A model generated the notes under the pieces. It did no database searches. It was given only the letters and a program-made list of their open reading frames with translations, and was not told where the DNA came from. From positions 1 to 7,057 of the forward strand of contig JACQZL010000032.1 in NCBI GenBank assembly GCA_016213865.1: a stretch of DNA of 7,057 bases. The letters run 5' to 3'. Shown here in pieces: positions 1 through 7,057 of this stretch (position 1 is the first letter of the stretch; the number at the start of each line of letters is the position of its first letter). The translations under genes were made by a program, and so were the position numbers. Source of the DNA: Candidatus Rifleibacteriota bacterium (GTDB lineage Bacteria > UBP17 > UBA6191 > JACPRK01).

Positions 1-1
1 G

Positions 2-1156
<1,155 letters not shown>

Positions 1157-1226
1157 CGCCGGTCCGCCAGGGCCGCTCGTGCCCGTGACGAAACCACTGG
1201 TGCCACTCCGGATCATGAACCGGTGG

Positions 1227-1246
1227 GACCGGCCTCCGCGCCGGTC
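1227..1246 (+). terminator. Hairpin between the fumarase and the small gene (possible terminator)
   Basis: GACCGGC (1227-1233) pairs perfectly with GCCGGTC (1240-1246) around the 6-nt loop CTCCGC. It lies about 70 nt after the fumarase stop. No T-run follows, so a classical intrinsic terminator is not supported. It could still be a weak terminator, an RNA-stabilising 3' hairpin, or chance in GC-rich DNA. Confidence 0.35.
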
Positions 1247-1250
1247 AGCC

Positions 1251-1262
1251 GTTGGCGCCAAC
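1251..1262. promoter_or_regulatory. Perfect 12-bp palindrome, possible operator
   Basis: GTTGGCGCCAAC is its own reverse complement. It sits four bases after the 1227-1246 hairpin and 65 nt before the ATG of the small membrane-protein gene, where a regulator site could lie. One or two such palindromes are expected by chance in a window of this size, so the regulatory reading rests on position alone. Confidence 0.25.
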
Positions 1263-1315
1263 CGGCAGCAGCCTTGTATGGCGATTCCACCCGATTCGAG
1301 GTATCCACAATCCTC

Positions 1316-1321
1316 AGGAGG
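1316..1321 (+). promoter_or_regulatory. Ribosome binding site of the small membrane-protein gene
   Basis: A full-consensus AGGAGG lies six bases before the ATG at 1328. It decides the start: the same frame is open from an earlier ATG at 1223, but that would add a polar, proline- and arginine-rich extension with no Shine-Dalgarno site. Confidence 0.85.
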
Positions 1322-1327
1322 TCCCCG

Positions 1328-1471
1328 ATGTCGACGACGTTCAAGATCCTGGGTGCGGTGCTGCTCATCCTGGTCGTCCTGTCGCTGGTGAAGAAGTTGG
1401 TCGCTCTGGCCGTGTCCTTGCTGGTCGTGCTGGTCTTGCTTTCGTTCATCTTCCCCGGCGCCAAGAAGTGA
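1328..1471 (+). CDS. Small hydrophobic membrane protein, 47 residues, unknown function
   Basis: I do not recognise this protein. It starts at the ATG six bases after a perfect AGGAGG and ends at TGA 1469-1471. After MSTTFK come two hydrophobic stretches rich in Leu and Val, about residues 7-21 and 24-42, separated only by a Lys-Lys pair at 22-23. The C-terminus is PGAKK. This suggests either a tight two-helix membrane hairpin with the lysine pair at the turn, or one long membrane helix with a charged kink. There is no cysteine, histidine or acidic residue, so enzymatic activity is very unlikely. It lies 171 nt after the fumarase and 52 nt before the large secreted-protein gene on the same strand, so co-transcription with the latter is possible but unproven. 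Coding status rests on the ribosome binding site and the clean membrane-segment composition. Confidence 0.72.
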   Translation: MSTTFKILGAVLLILVVLSLVKKLVALAVSLLVVLVLLSFIFPGAKK

Positions 1472-1511
1472 TGGGCCATCAGCCTCCGGGCGTGGGCTAT
1501 CATGGCGGGGA

Positions 1512-1517
1512 AAGGAG
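1512..1517 (+). promoter_or_regulatory. Ribosome binding site of the large secreted-protein gene
   Basis: AAGGAG lies six bases before the ATG at 1524. That start also begins a well-formed signal peptide, so it is preferred over the out-of-frame ATG at 1502. Confidence 0.85.
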
Positions 1518-1523
1518 AGCCTG

Positions 1524-1586
1524 ATGGCCCGTCGTATGGTGCTGGTGACGATGCTCTTCGCGAGCTTGTCGCCGGCCGTTCTTTCG
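1524..1586 (+). other. Signal peptide of the large secreted protein
   Basis: Residues 1-21 have a basic start (MARR), a hydrophobic core (MVLVTMLFASL) and a small-residue cleavage region ending A-V-L-S before Gln22. Signal peptidase I cleavage after Ser21 is the best guess. No Cys follows at +1, so it is not a lipoprotein. This routes the protein through Sec. Confidence 0.8.
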
Positions 1587-4500
1587 CAGACACTTCCGTG
1601 CACACTGCCCGACCTGTACGTGCAGGACTTCACGTACCTCGTCAACTCGTCCCCGGGGGGGTGGACGCGAATGAGCGTGTTCGTCGGGAACGCGGGCACC
1701 GGGACGTACGACACGTTCGACGCGAAGGTCTATCTGAGCACCAACCAGACGATAGACGCCTTCGACACTCAGATCCTGAGCCTCTATGTGAACGGCCTCT
1801 CGGCCAGCACCATCACGAGCTGGACCGGTGAATTCTTGCTGCCGGGCGCGGTCTCCCCGGGCAACTACTTTGTCGGAGCGCGGGTCGACCCGACGAACCT
1901 CGTGGCCGAGTGCAACGAGACGAACAACGTCCTGGCAACGGCGGCCGCGAGCTTCAAGGTCTGGCCTGTCTCGTCCGATGATCACCCGGGGTTGTTCGCC
2001 TCCGTTCGGATTCCACAAGACAGGCTGAGCGATTCGGTGACGAGCCTCGCCGGCTCGATCGAGACCAGCGGAGACGTGGACTGCTTCCGCCTGGACGTCA
2101 CTCCGGGGGTCGCGTACGACCTCTACACGAACGGGCTCGGCACGGGCAGCGACACCGTCCTGGAGGTCTACTCCAGCGACGGCTCGGTGCTCCTGGCCCA
2201 AAACGACGACGATCCGGCCGGGGGCACCAGCGGCTCGCGCGTCACCCTGCGTCCGTCCTCGACGCCGCTCTTCGCCGCGATCCGGCACTACTACTCCTAC
2301 GGGAAGGGCACCTACACTCTGCGTTTGGCCCGGGTCGCGTCCGACGACCATCCCGGGTCCCCACTGGAGACCCGCAACCCGCAGGACACTCTCTCGGTCA
2401 GCGTTCTTGCGCTCTCGGGGCAGATCGACTACGACGGCGACGACGACTACTTCCGCCTGGAGTTGAGCCCAGGGACGACCTACACCCTGGCCACGCAGCT
2501 CTCGACCCTGGCCGACACCGTGCTGACCGTCGTCTCCTCGGACGGGGTGACCGTCCTGGCTTCGAACGACGATGCCTCGTCGACCGACCGTTCCTCCAGA
2601 GTGTCGTTCACGGCTCCGGACAGCGTGCTCTACGCCCGGGTGAGCGCTTACCGGGTGGGCCAGCTCGGCACGTATACGTTGCGGTTGACTCCACCGGCCG
2701 ACGATCACCCGAACGCCCCCGGCCAGGTGCAGTACACGGACACCGTCTCGATGACCGTGCCCTGGCGGGCCGGCCAGCTCGAGGTGGGGGGCGACGAGGA
2801 CTACTTTCGCGTGTCCGTGACCGCCGGCCGCGCCTACGCGCTGGAGGTCGAGCTGGACGGCCTCAGCGATAGCGTGCTGACCCTCTTCGAGTCGAACGGG
2901 ACCACTCCTGCGGGCGAGAACGACGACATCTCGTCGAACAACAGGGCCTCCCACATCGACTTCGTTGCCACGTCGTCGACCTACCTCGCGCGCGTCCGCG
3001 GGTACAGCTCGCTGCTGACCGGAGGCTACGGCTTGCGCTTGAGCGAGGCCGACGACCACCCCAACTCGGCCCGCGGCACCGGCGCCGCAGACCGGCTCAC
3101 CGAGTCCCTCTCGACCCTCCAGGGCTCCATCGAGGCCACCGCGGACGAGGACTACCTGCAGTTGCAGGTCACGGCGGGCGTGCCGTACGTGCTCGGCACG
3201 GCCCTGGGCACTCTGGCCGATTCCGTGTTGACAGTCTACGGCCCGGACGGCACGACGCCGCTGGGCGACAACGACGACGTGGACGACAGCACGAGGGCCT
3301 CGAGGGTTGCGTTCACGCCGTCAGGGACCGGCGCCGTCACCCTCTACGCTCGCGTCCGAGCGTACAGCTCGACCCAGACCGGCACCTACTCCGTCACGCT
3401 GGAACGGGCCACCCTGGACGACCACCCCGACCGGGCCCAGGACCTTCTGGCGGTCCGCGATACCGCCGACGAGTCCCTCCTGGGAGTCCCAGGCAAGTTC
3501 GATCGCGCAGGGGACGTCGATTTCTTCCAGGCTGTCCTGCAGGCCGGCGCCAGGTACCGGGTCGCCCTCTCCCTGGATCGGGTCGTCGGCGCGGCCGTGC
3601 GCGTCCAGTCGGCCAGCGGGAGCCTGCTTGCCGCCAGCCTGGACAACGCCTCCTTCCAGGACCCCGCGGTGGACTTCACCGTCCCCGGCTCGTTCGGTCA
3701 GACAACCGTCCACTTCCGCGTGACGGCGCTTCCCGACACCTCCATCGGAAACTACCGAGTCCGGCTGGTTTCATTGGCCGGGGTCGCGGACGATCACCCG
3801 GCCACGCTCGCCGCGACGAGGGAGCCCGAGGATCTCCTCTCGGACAGCCAACCCGCCAACAGCGGCACCCTCGAGAGCTGGCTGGACCTCGACTGTTTCC
3901 GGCTGGCCCTCGTCTCCGGCCGCCGGTACCTCGCAACAGTCCGGCTCGATACCCTGGCTGCAGCGGAGGTGACCATCCTTGGTGAGGGAGAGACGACTCT
4001 CACGGCGTCCTCCTCGGTGGTCACGTTGCCTGACGGCGCGAGCGGGCTGCAGGTCCCCTTCGTGGCGCCGGACGGTCGCGTGGCCGGGTTGCTGGTGCGG
4101 GCCCCTGCCAGCGGGCGGCCGAGCGGCCGGTACTCGGTCTCCCTGCTGCGAACGGACGACCACGCAGACACGGCGGCCGACGTCTCGGATTCGGACCTGG
4201 TTCCCATCATTGGCTTGCCCGCGCCGGGTACGCTCGAGAGCCCGACCGACGGCGACCTCTTCGGCCTGGAGCTCTCGACGGGCCGGAGCTACCGGATCGA
4301 GGTGATGCCCGAGACCGGCCGCAGGGTCCGCTGCGAGTTGTTCCGGCGGGACGGGACCACCTCGCTCGGAAGTGCGGTCTCACCCACGGACGGCGCTGCC
4401 GCCGGGTTGCAGGGGATCCAGCCCTCGACCTCCGGGACGCACTACTTGCGGGTATCGGTGGCACCGGGCAGTCTGCCCGGGCGTTACTGGGTCCGGCTCG

Positions 4501-6747
4501 TCTTGCCGGCACCTCGTGTGACGTTCACGTCGGTCAGACGTTCCACCGACTTGACGTGTACGTTGACGGTCCAGGGGCTGCCCGGCCGCATGACGGCACT
4601 GTTCGGCGTGCTGCTCTACGACACCGAGCTGCTGACCGGCCCTCAGGATTTCCTGTCGTCCAACGGAACCGCAAAGTACGGCGCGGCCACGCCGTTCCCC
4701 GGGGCCGTCCTCGTGGCGGCCATCCCCGAGCCCACGACCGCGGCGCAAGTCGGCGTCGGTGCCTCGGAGGTCGTCGTGCTCCAGATGCCGCACCGCCTGC
4801 CGGCGGGCGTCTCCGAGCGAGGCAGGGTTGCGGCGGTCCTCACGATCATCAAGGCCGGCAACGACCTCTTCGCGGTCTTTTCTCCCGATGCCGATGCGGG
4901 CCTGGAGCGGGTCGTGGAGGCCTTCGACGCTGCCGGGCGGCTGCTGCCGGTCATCCAGGAGCTCCCCCCCCAGGAGGACATGCGCGCGGCCCGCGTTCGC
5001 CTCGACGGACGCCTCAGCGCCGACCGCGACTTCTTCCCGCACACGCTGACCTATTCCTGGGAAGTGGTGAAGGCGCCGGGTGAGGTGAGGCTGGAGAACC
5101 CGTCGACCGCCACGCCTTCCTTCGTACCTCCGGTGGCAGGCGAGTACGTGTTCAGCCTGGTCGTCTCCGATGCCGACCTGGCCAGTCTGAGGGCCGAAAC
5201 CCGCGTGCTCGTCAACCGAGTCGGCGAGACGCCGACGGCAGTGCCCAGGGCCGCCGCCGCGGGCCAGTTGACGGCGGCGACTCCGGCGTCCAGCCTCGTG
5301 ACCCTGCCCGTGTCGGTGGCCCAGGTACAGCTCGACGCGACCCGCTCGTTCAGCCGAATCTCGAGCCGGACCTCGCAGCTCACCTACCGATGGAAACAGG
5401 TCGAGGGACCGGCCGTGGACCTGGTGCCGTCCAACACCGGCGCCAGCCCCAGGTTTGCCCCCACGACCACCGGACTCTTCGGCTTCGAGTTGACCGCTAT
5501 CGACCCGGCGGGCTCGGTCAGCCCGGGCGACCGGATCGATGTGCTGGTGGTGGCGTCGGGCCAGATCATCCCGCTCGTTTCCGTCACGGCCCAGGCATCC
5601 TCGACCGCCGGGGCGGGCGAAGCCGAGGACCTGGTCGACAGCCTGGCCGGAGGCCTTCGCCGCACCTCGCTTCGTGCCACGCTTCCGACCACCGTGTGGG
5701 TAACGGCCTCGGTCACCGACTCGGAGGTCGCCGCGGGGCGTCACTCGCTCAGATACCTGTACCGCCAGCTCTCGGGGCCGAGCGTCCAGCTCAACCCCGC
5801 GTACGACGAGGGCTCTCGCACCGTGTCGCGTACGGCCTTCTCGCCCTCGCTGGCCGGCGTCTACGAGCTCGAGATCGGAAGAGCCCTTCACGCGCGCCAA
5901 GGACGGCCGTGGACTTGCCTCCACGCCGGTGTCGGCCGTGCAGGTCCCGGCGGGTTCACTCGTCACCCTGGAAGGCCGCGGTTCGGACGACGAGGGCAGT
6001 GGTCAGGCGCCCCGTCACTACACCTGGCAGCAGGTCGAGGGGCCGCAGACTCCCCTGTCAAACCCCTACAGTCGCGTGACGACCTTCGTGACGCCGCAGT
6101 TGCCCGGCACCGAATCGCACGAGATGCGCTTCGACCTCTACGTGGACGACGGGTCCACCCGGAGCGAGCCCTCTCCAGTCCGAGTGCTGGTCGTGCCCAA
6201 GGACTTGCCACGCGTCGAGCTGACCCCGAAGGCCGGGGTCAACCTTCTCGGTCTGGGAGTGGCCCCGCGGACACTCGACAAGCCGTACAATCTGAGCGAC
6301 CTGATGAACGACATGGGGGCCCTGTTCGTGGCCACGCCTGTGCCGGGGCTCCCGGCCAAGTTCAAGGCGTACTTGCCGGGCGATCCGGCGGCCGCGAACG
6401 TCTCGATTCGAGGCAACGAGGGCTACCTGGTCCTTCGCGCTGGACCGGCATCTCGGCCCGTGACCTTGGCCGGCGATCTCTGGGACACCGGCACGCTCAG
6501 CCGAACGGTGACGCAGGGCCTCAATCTGATTCACCTGCCGAGAGGTCTTCCGGCAGGCTATCGGGCCGGACAGCTACTCACCGCGACGGGCGGCACCTTC
6601 GCGATCGTCTTCGAGACCGTCAACGGCCGTACGCGACCTCGGGTCGTACTGCCGGCCGACTCCACGTCGCCCCTGCTGGTGCCCGGTCAGGCCATCTGGG
6701 TCCACCGCGCGCTGCCGTCCACGACTGTCACGCTGCCCCAACAGTAG
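1524..6747 (+). CDS. Large secreted CARDB/PPC/PKD mosaic protein, frameshifted by a 13-nt adapter-like insertion
   Basis: This is an exported beta-rich protein of about 1736 residues once the frame is repaired. In order it has a signal peptide (1-21), a CARDB domain (29-145), seven PPC-like repeats (152-995), a cohesin-like domain (998-1145), four PKD-like domains (1150 to about 1555) and a C-terminal duplicated module. No catalytic domain, transmembrane anchor, LPXTG signal or dockerin was seen. By analogy these domains bind proteins or glycans or act as spacers, so a surface, matrix or adhesin-like role is inferred, not shown. The frame from 1524 is supported to about 5870. Downstream similarity lies in the next frame and ends with TAG at 6745-6747. 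As sequenced, the first frame stays open to 6890, but its last 330 or so residues are an Arg/Gly/Ser-rich artefact. The strong ribosome binding site and convergence with the gene at the right edge support one complete gene. Confidence 0.88.
1608..1958 (+). other. CARDB domain of the large secreted protein
   Basis: Residues 29-145 run from PDLYVQDF to the end of an immunoglobulin-like fold. Family hallmarks are PDL at the start, VFVGNAGTG in the middle, and NYFVGARVDPTNLVAECNET followed by NN at the end. CARDB (cell adhesion related domain in bacteria) domains are adhesion or spacer modules of secreted proteins. Cys26 and Cys130 could form a disulfide closing the domain, which is inference. 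Confidence 0.75.
1977..4508 (+). repeat. Seven tandem PPC-like protein repeats, each opening with DDH
   Basis: Repeats start at 1977, 2343, 2700, 3051, 3417, 3789 and 4155 (residues 152, 274, 393, 510, 632, 756 and 878), a period of 117-124 residues. The shared pattern is DDHP, a Gly-rich strand, G-D-x-D-x-F/Y-x-L, a D-S/T-V-L-T-V core followed by DG, an NDD turn, and a final G-x-Y-x-L/V-x-L strand. This matches bacterial pre-peptidase C-terminal (PPC) domains, usually found at the C-terminus of secreted peptidases. Repeats 1-4 keep the NDD turn; repeats 5-7 have lost it, and repeat 7 opens DDHA. The acidic DxD and NDD loops would suit calcium binding in the first four repeats, which is inference. 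Confidence 0.82.
4515..4958 (+). other. Cohesin-like beta domain of the large secreted protein
   Basis: Residues 998-1145 resemble the cohesin or related carbohydrate-binding-like fold. There is an early strand LTCTLTVQGLPG, then FGVLLYDTELLTG (compare the F-x-L-x-Y-D-x-x-x-L signature), an asparagine-bearing loop, a strand VLVAAI, and a late strand VAAVLTIIKAG leading to FDAAGRLLP. No dockerin is visible in the window. The assignment is by pattern only and is tentative; it may be a different beta-sandwich. Confidence 0.4.
4971..6195 (+). repeat. Four PKD-like domains, the third broken by the frameshift
   Basis: Approximate spans are 4971-5219, 5313-5555, 5574 to about 5940, and 5947-6195. 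Each has an L-x-G/A-x-x-S opening (LDGRLSAD, LDATRSFS, LEGRGSDD), a Y-x-W or equivalent strand (YSWEVV, YRWKQVEGP, YLYRQLSGP, YTWQQVEGP), an A/TP-x-F or similar middle strand, and a closing G-x-Y/F-x-F/L strand. PKD domains are rigid spacer or binding modules in secreted bacterial proteins. The third carries the sequence defect at 5872-5884. Confidence 0.72.
5872..5884 (+). other. 13-nt match to the Illumina adapter stem at the frameshift
   Basis: AGATCGGAAGAGC is identical to the stem shared by the TruSeq read-1 and read-2 adapters. It sits exactly where coding similarity moves from the frame of ATG 1524 to the next frame. Deleting the 13 bases gives GVYELAFTRAKDGRG, which has the same spacing as the equivalent strand of the first PKD domain (GEYVFSLVVSDAD). 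The total then becomes a multiple of three from ATG to TAG. Deleting one G instead also restores the frame, but leaves four extra residues (EIEE region) in the strand. Confidence 0.8.
6220..6708 (+). repeat. C-terminal duplicated module of the large secreted protein
   Basis: Two copies lie at about 6220-6438 and 6508-6708. Copy 1 runs from AGVNLLGLGVAP to FKAYLPGDP and NEGYLVLR; copy 2 runs from QGLNLIHLPRGLP to PRVVLPADS and GQAIWVHR. Shared signatures are G-V/L-N-L near the start, LP-G/A-D, and a closing G-x-x-hydrophobic/aromatic strand ending in Arg. I recognise no named family with confidence. Its place at the very C-terminus suggests a terminal binding or sorting module, which is inference. 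Confidence 0.5.
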
Positions 6748-6751
6748 CTCG

Positions 6752-6765
6752 TGGCCGCGGGGCCA
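6752..6765. terminator. Short GC hairpin after the large gene
   Basis: TGGCC (6752-6756) pairs with GGCCA (6761-6765) across the tetraloop GCGG, five bases after the TAG. The stem is short and no T-run follows, so it is weak evidence for termination on its own. Confidence 0.25.
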
Positions 6766-6789
6766 GGTGGATCGCCAGGTCGGTGCTCC

Positions 6790-6811
6790 CGGGTCAGCGA
6801 TGCGTGACCCG
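6790..6811. terminator. Hairpin between convergent genes, possible bidirectional terminator
   Basis: CGGGTCA (6790-6796) pairs perfectly with TGACCCG (6805-6811) around an 8-nt loop. It lies 42 nt after the stop of the plus-strand gene and 84 nt beyond the stop of the minus-strand gene, where a shared terminator would be expected. There is no T-run on either side, so the call rests on symmetry and position. Confidence 0.4.
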
Positions 6812-6832
6812 TGGCCGCCGACTGCTGCCTCC

Positions 6833-6894
6833 TGCCCACTGCCCACTGCCCACTGCCCACTGCCCACTGACACTAACCACTAACCACTAACACC
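6833..6894. repeat. Heptanucleotide tandem array, TGCCCAC then TAACCAC
   Basis: Five exact copies of TGCCCAC (6833-6867) are followed by a shortened unit TGACAC (6868-6873), two copies of TAACCAC (6874-6887) and an altered TAACACC (6888-6894). Short heptameric tandem arrays of this kind occur between genes in several environmental phyla. Copy number probably varies by slippage. Because seven is not a multiple of three, the TAA triplets at 6874, 6881 and 6888 fall in all three plus frames, and the CTA triplets at 6873, 6880 and 6887 give TAG in all three minus frames. Confidence 0.9.
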
Positions 6895-6895
6895 A

Positions 6896-7057
6896 TCACT
6901 CCTTCTTCTGATCCGGATTGAACCACACCTTCAGCCAGTACTCGCGGCTGTACTCGCCGGTCGGTTGCGTGAACGCTTCCGGCGGTAACTTGTTGAACAC
7001 CTCGCGCATCCGGTCGCGGGCGTCCAGCGCCTTGCCCTCGTCCCGCAACTGCCGGTA
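6896..7057 (-). CDS. C-terminal end of an unidentified protein, cut by the right edge
   Basis: Reading the minus strand from the edge gives 53 codons and then TGA (complement of 6896-6898). The frame is open right to the window edge. The piece is hydrophilic, starting with a charged, probably helical stretch (RDEGKALDARDRMREVFN), followed by LPPEAF, GEYSREYWLKVW and the end FNPDQKKE. A second in-frame stop (TAG) lies two codons beyond the TGA, inside the tandem array. I do not recognise the family from this fragment; there is no membrane segment or catalytic motif. It converges with the large secreted-protein gene. Coding status is supported by composition and by the ordinary placement of its stop just before the repeat array, but it is short. 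Confidence 0.6.
   Translation of the reverse strand, partial: YRQLRDEGKALDARDRMREVFNKLPPEAFTQPTGEYSREYWLKVWFNPDQKKE

Noticed and set aside
1498..1503. TATCAT as a -10 box for the large gene
   Set aside because: No convincing -35 element lies at the right distance, and the transcript would start almost at the ribosome binding site.
1500..3059. Long minus-strand open frame of about 519 codons opposite the large gene
   Set aside because: It is antisense to the CARDB/PPC coding region, is rich in Arg, Gly and Val with no domain pattern, and is expected from GC-rich third positions of the real gene.
4964..4971. Run of eight C (and seven G at 1655-1661) as phase-variation tracts
   Set aside because: The coding frame is correct across both runs, and such tracts are expected in GC-rich genes. 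There is no sign of length variation in a single sequence.
5860..5890. Programmed ribosomal frameshift in the large gene
   Set aside because: There is no slippery heptamer or clear downstream structure, and the site is explained exactly by a 13-nt adapter-stem match.
4380..5966. Long minus-strand open frame of about 528 codons
   Set aside because: It mirrors the cohesin-like and PKD coding region, has shadow composition (Arg, Gly, His, Asp) and has no supported start.
6833..6867. CRISPR array
   Set aside because: The units are only seven bases and directly adjacent, with no spacers.
5885..6890. C-terminal extension of the giant protein in the original frame, ending at TAA 6888-6890
   Set aside because: After the 5872-5884 defect this frame loses all PKD similarity while the neighbouring frame shows it. 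Its final residues merely translate the heptamer array.

Overview
This is a GC-rich bacterial window, probably from a metagenome or draft assembly (inferred from two sequence defects described below). The organism cannot be named from the sequence. A class I [4Fe-4S] fumarase beside a large secreted CARDB/PPC/PKD-type mosaic protein would fit an uncultured environmental lineage such as Acidobacteriota, Planctomycetota or Myxococcota, but that is only a guess. All plus-strand genes have clear Shine-Dalgarno sites where a start is visible, and stop usage is standard (TAG and TGA).

Layout: (1) 2-1156 (+), the C-terminal two thirds of a class I fumarate hydratase, cut by the left edge and broken by one in-frame amber codon at 359-361. 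(2) 1157-1327, intergenic, with a strong hairpin and a perfect 12-bp palindrome. (3) 1328-1471 (+), a 47-residue hydrophobic membrane protein with an ideal ribosome binding site. (4) 1524-6747 (+), one very large exported protein: signal peptide, CARDB domain, seven tandem PPC-like repeats that each begin with DDH, a cohesin-like beta domain, four PKD-like domains and a C-terminal duplicated module. (5) 6748-6895, a convergent intergenic region with two hairpins and a heptanucleotide tandem array. (6) 6896-7057 (-), the last 53 codons of an unidentified gene.

The large gene is frameshifted near 5872-5884. Those 13 bases equal the common Illumina adapter stem, and removing them restores both the reading frame and the expected PKD spacing. 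The apparent open frame that runs on to 6890 is therefore spurious after about residue 1449, and the real end is the TAG at 6745-6747. With the amber codon in the fumarase, this suggests a contig with uncorrected errors, so both genes may be intact in the organism.

No mobile element, CRISPR array, tRNA, rRNA or recognisable defence system was found. The fumarase is a housekeeping TCA-cycle enzyme. Nothing in the sequence ties it functionally to the small membrane protein or to the secreted mosaic protein. The last two lie only 52 nt apart on the same strand and might be co-transcribed. The most interesting biology is the architecture of the secreted protein, which has no visible catalytic domain.
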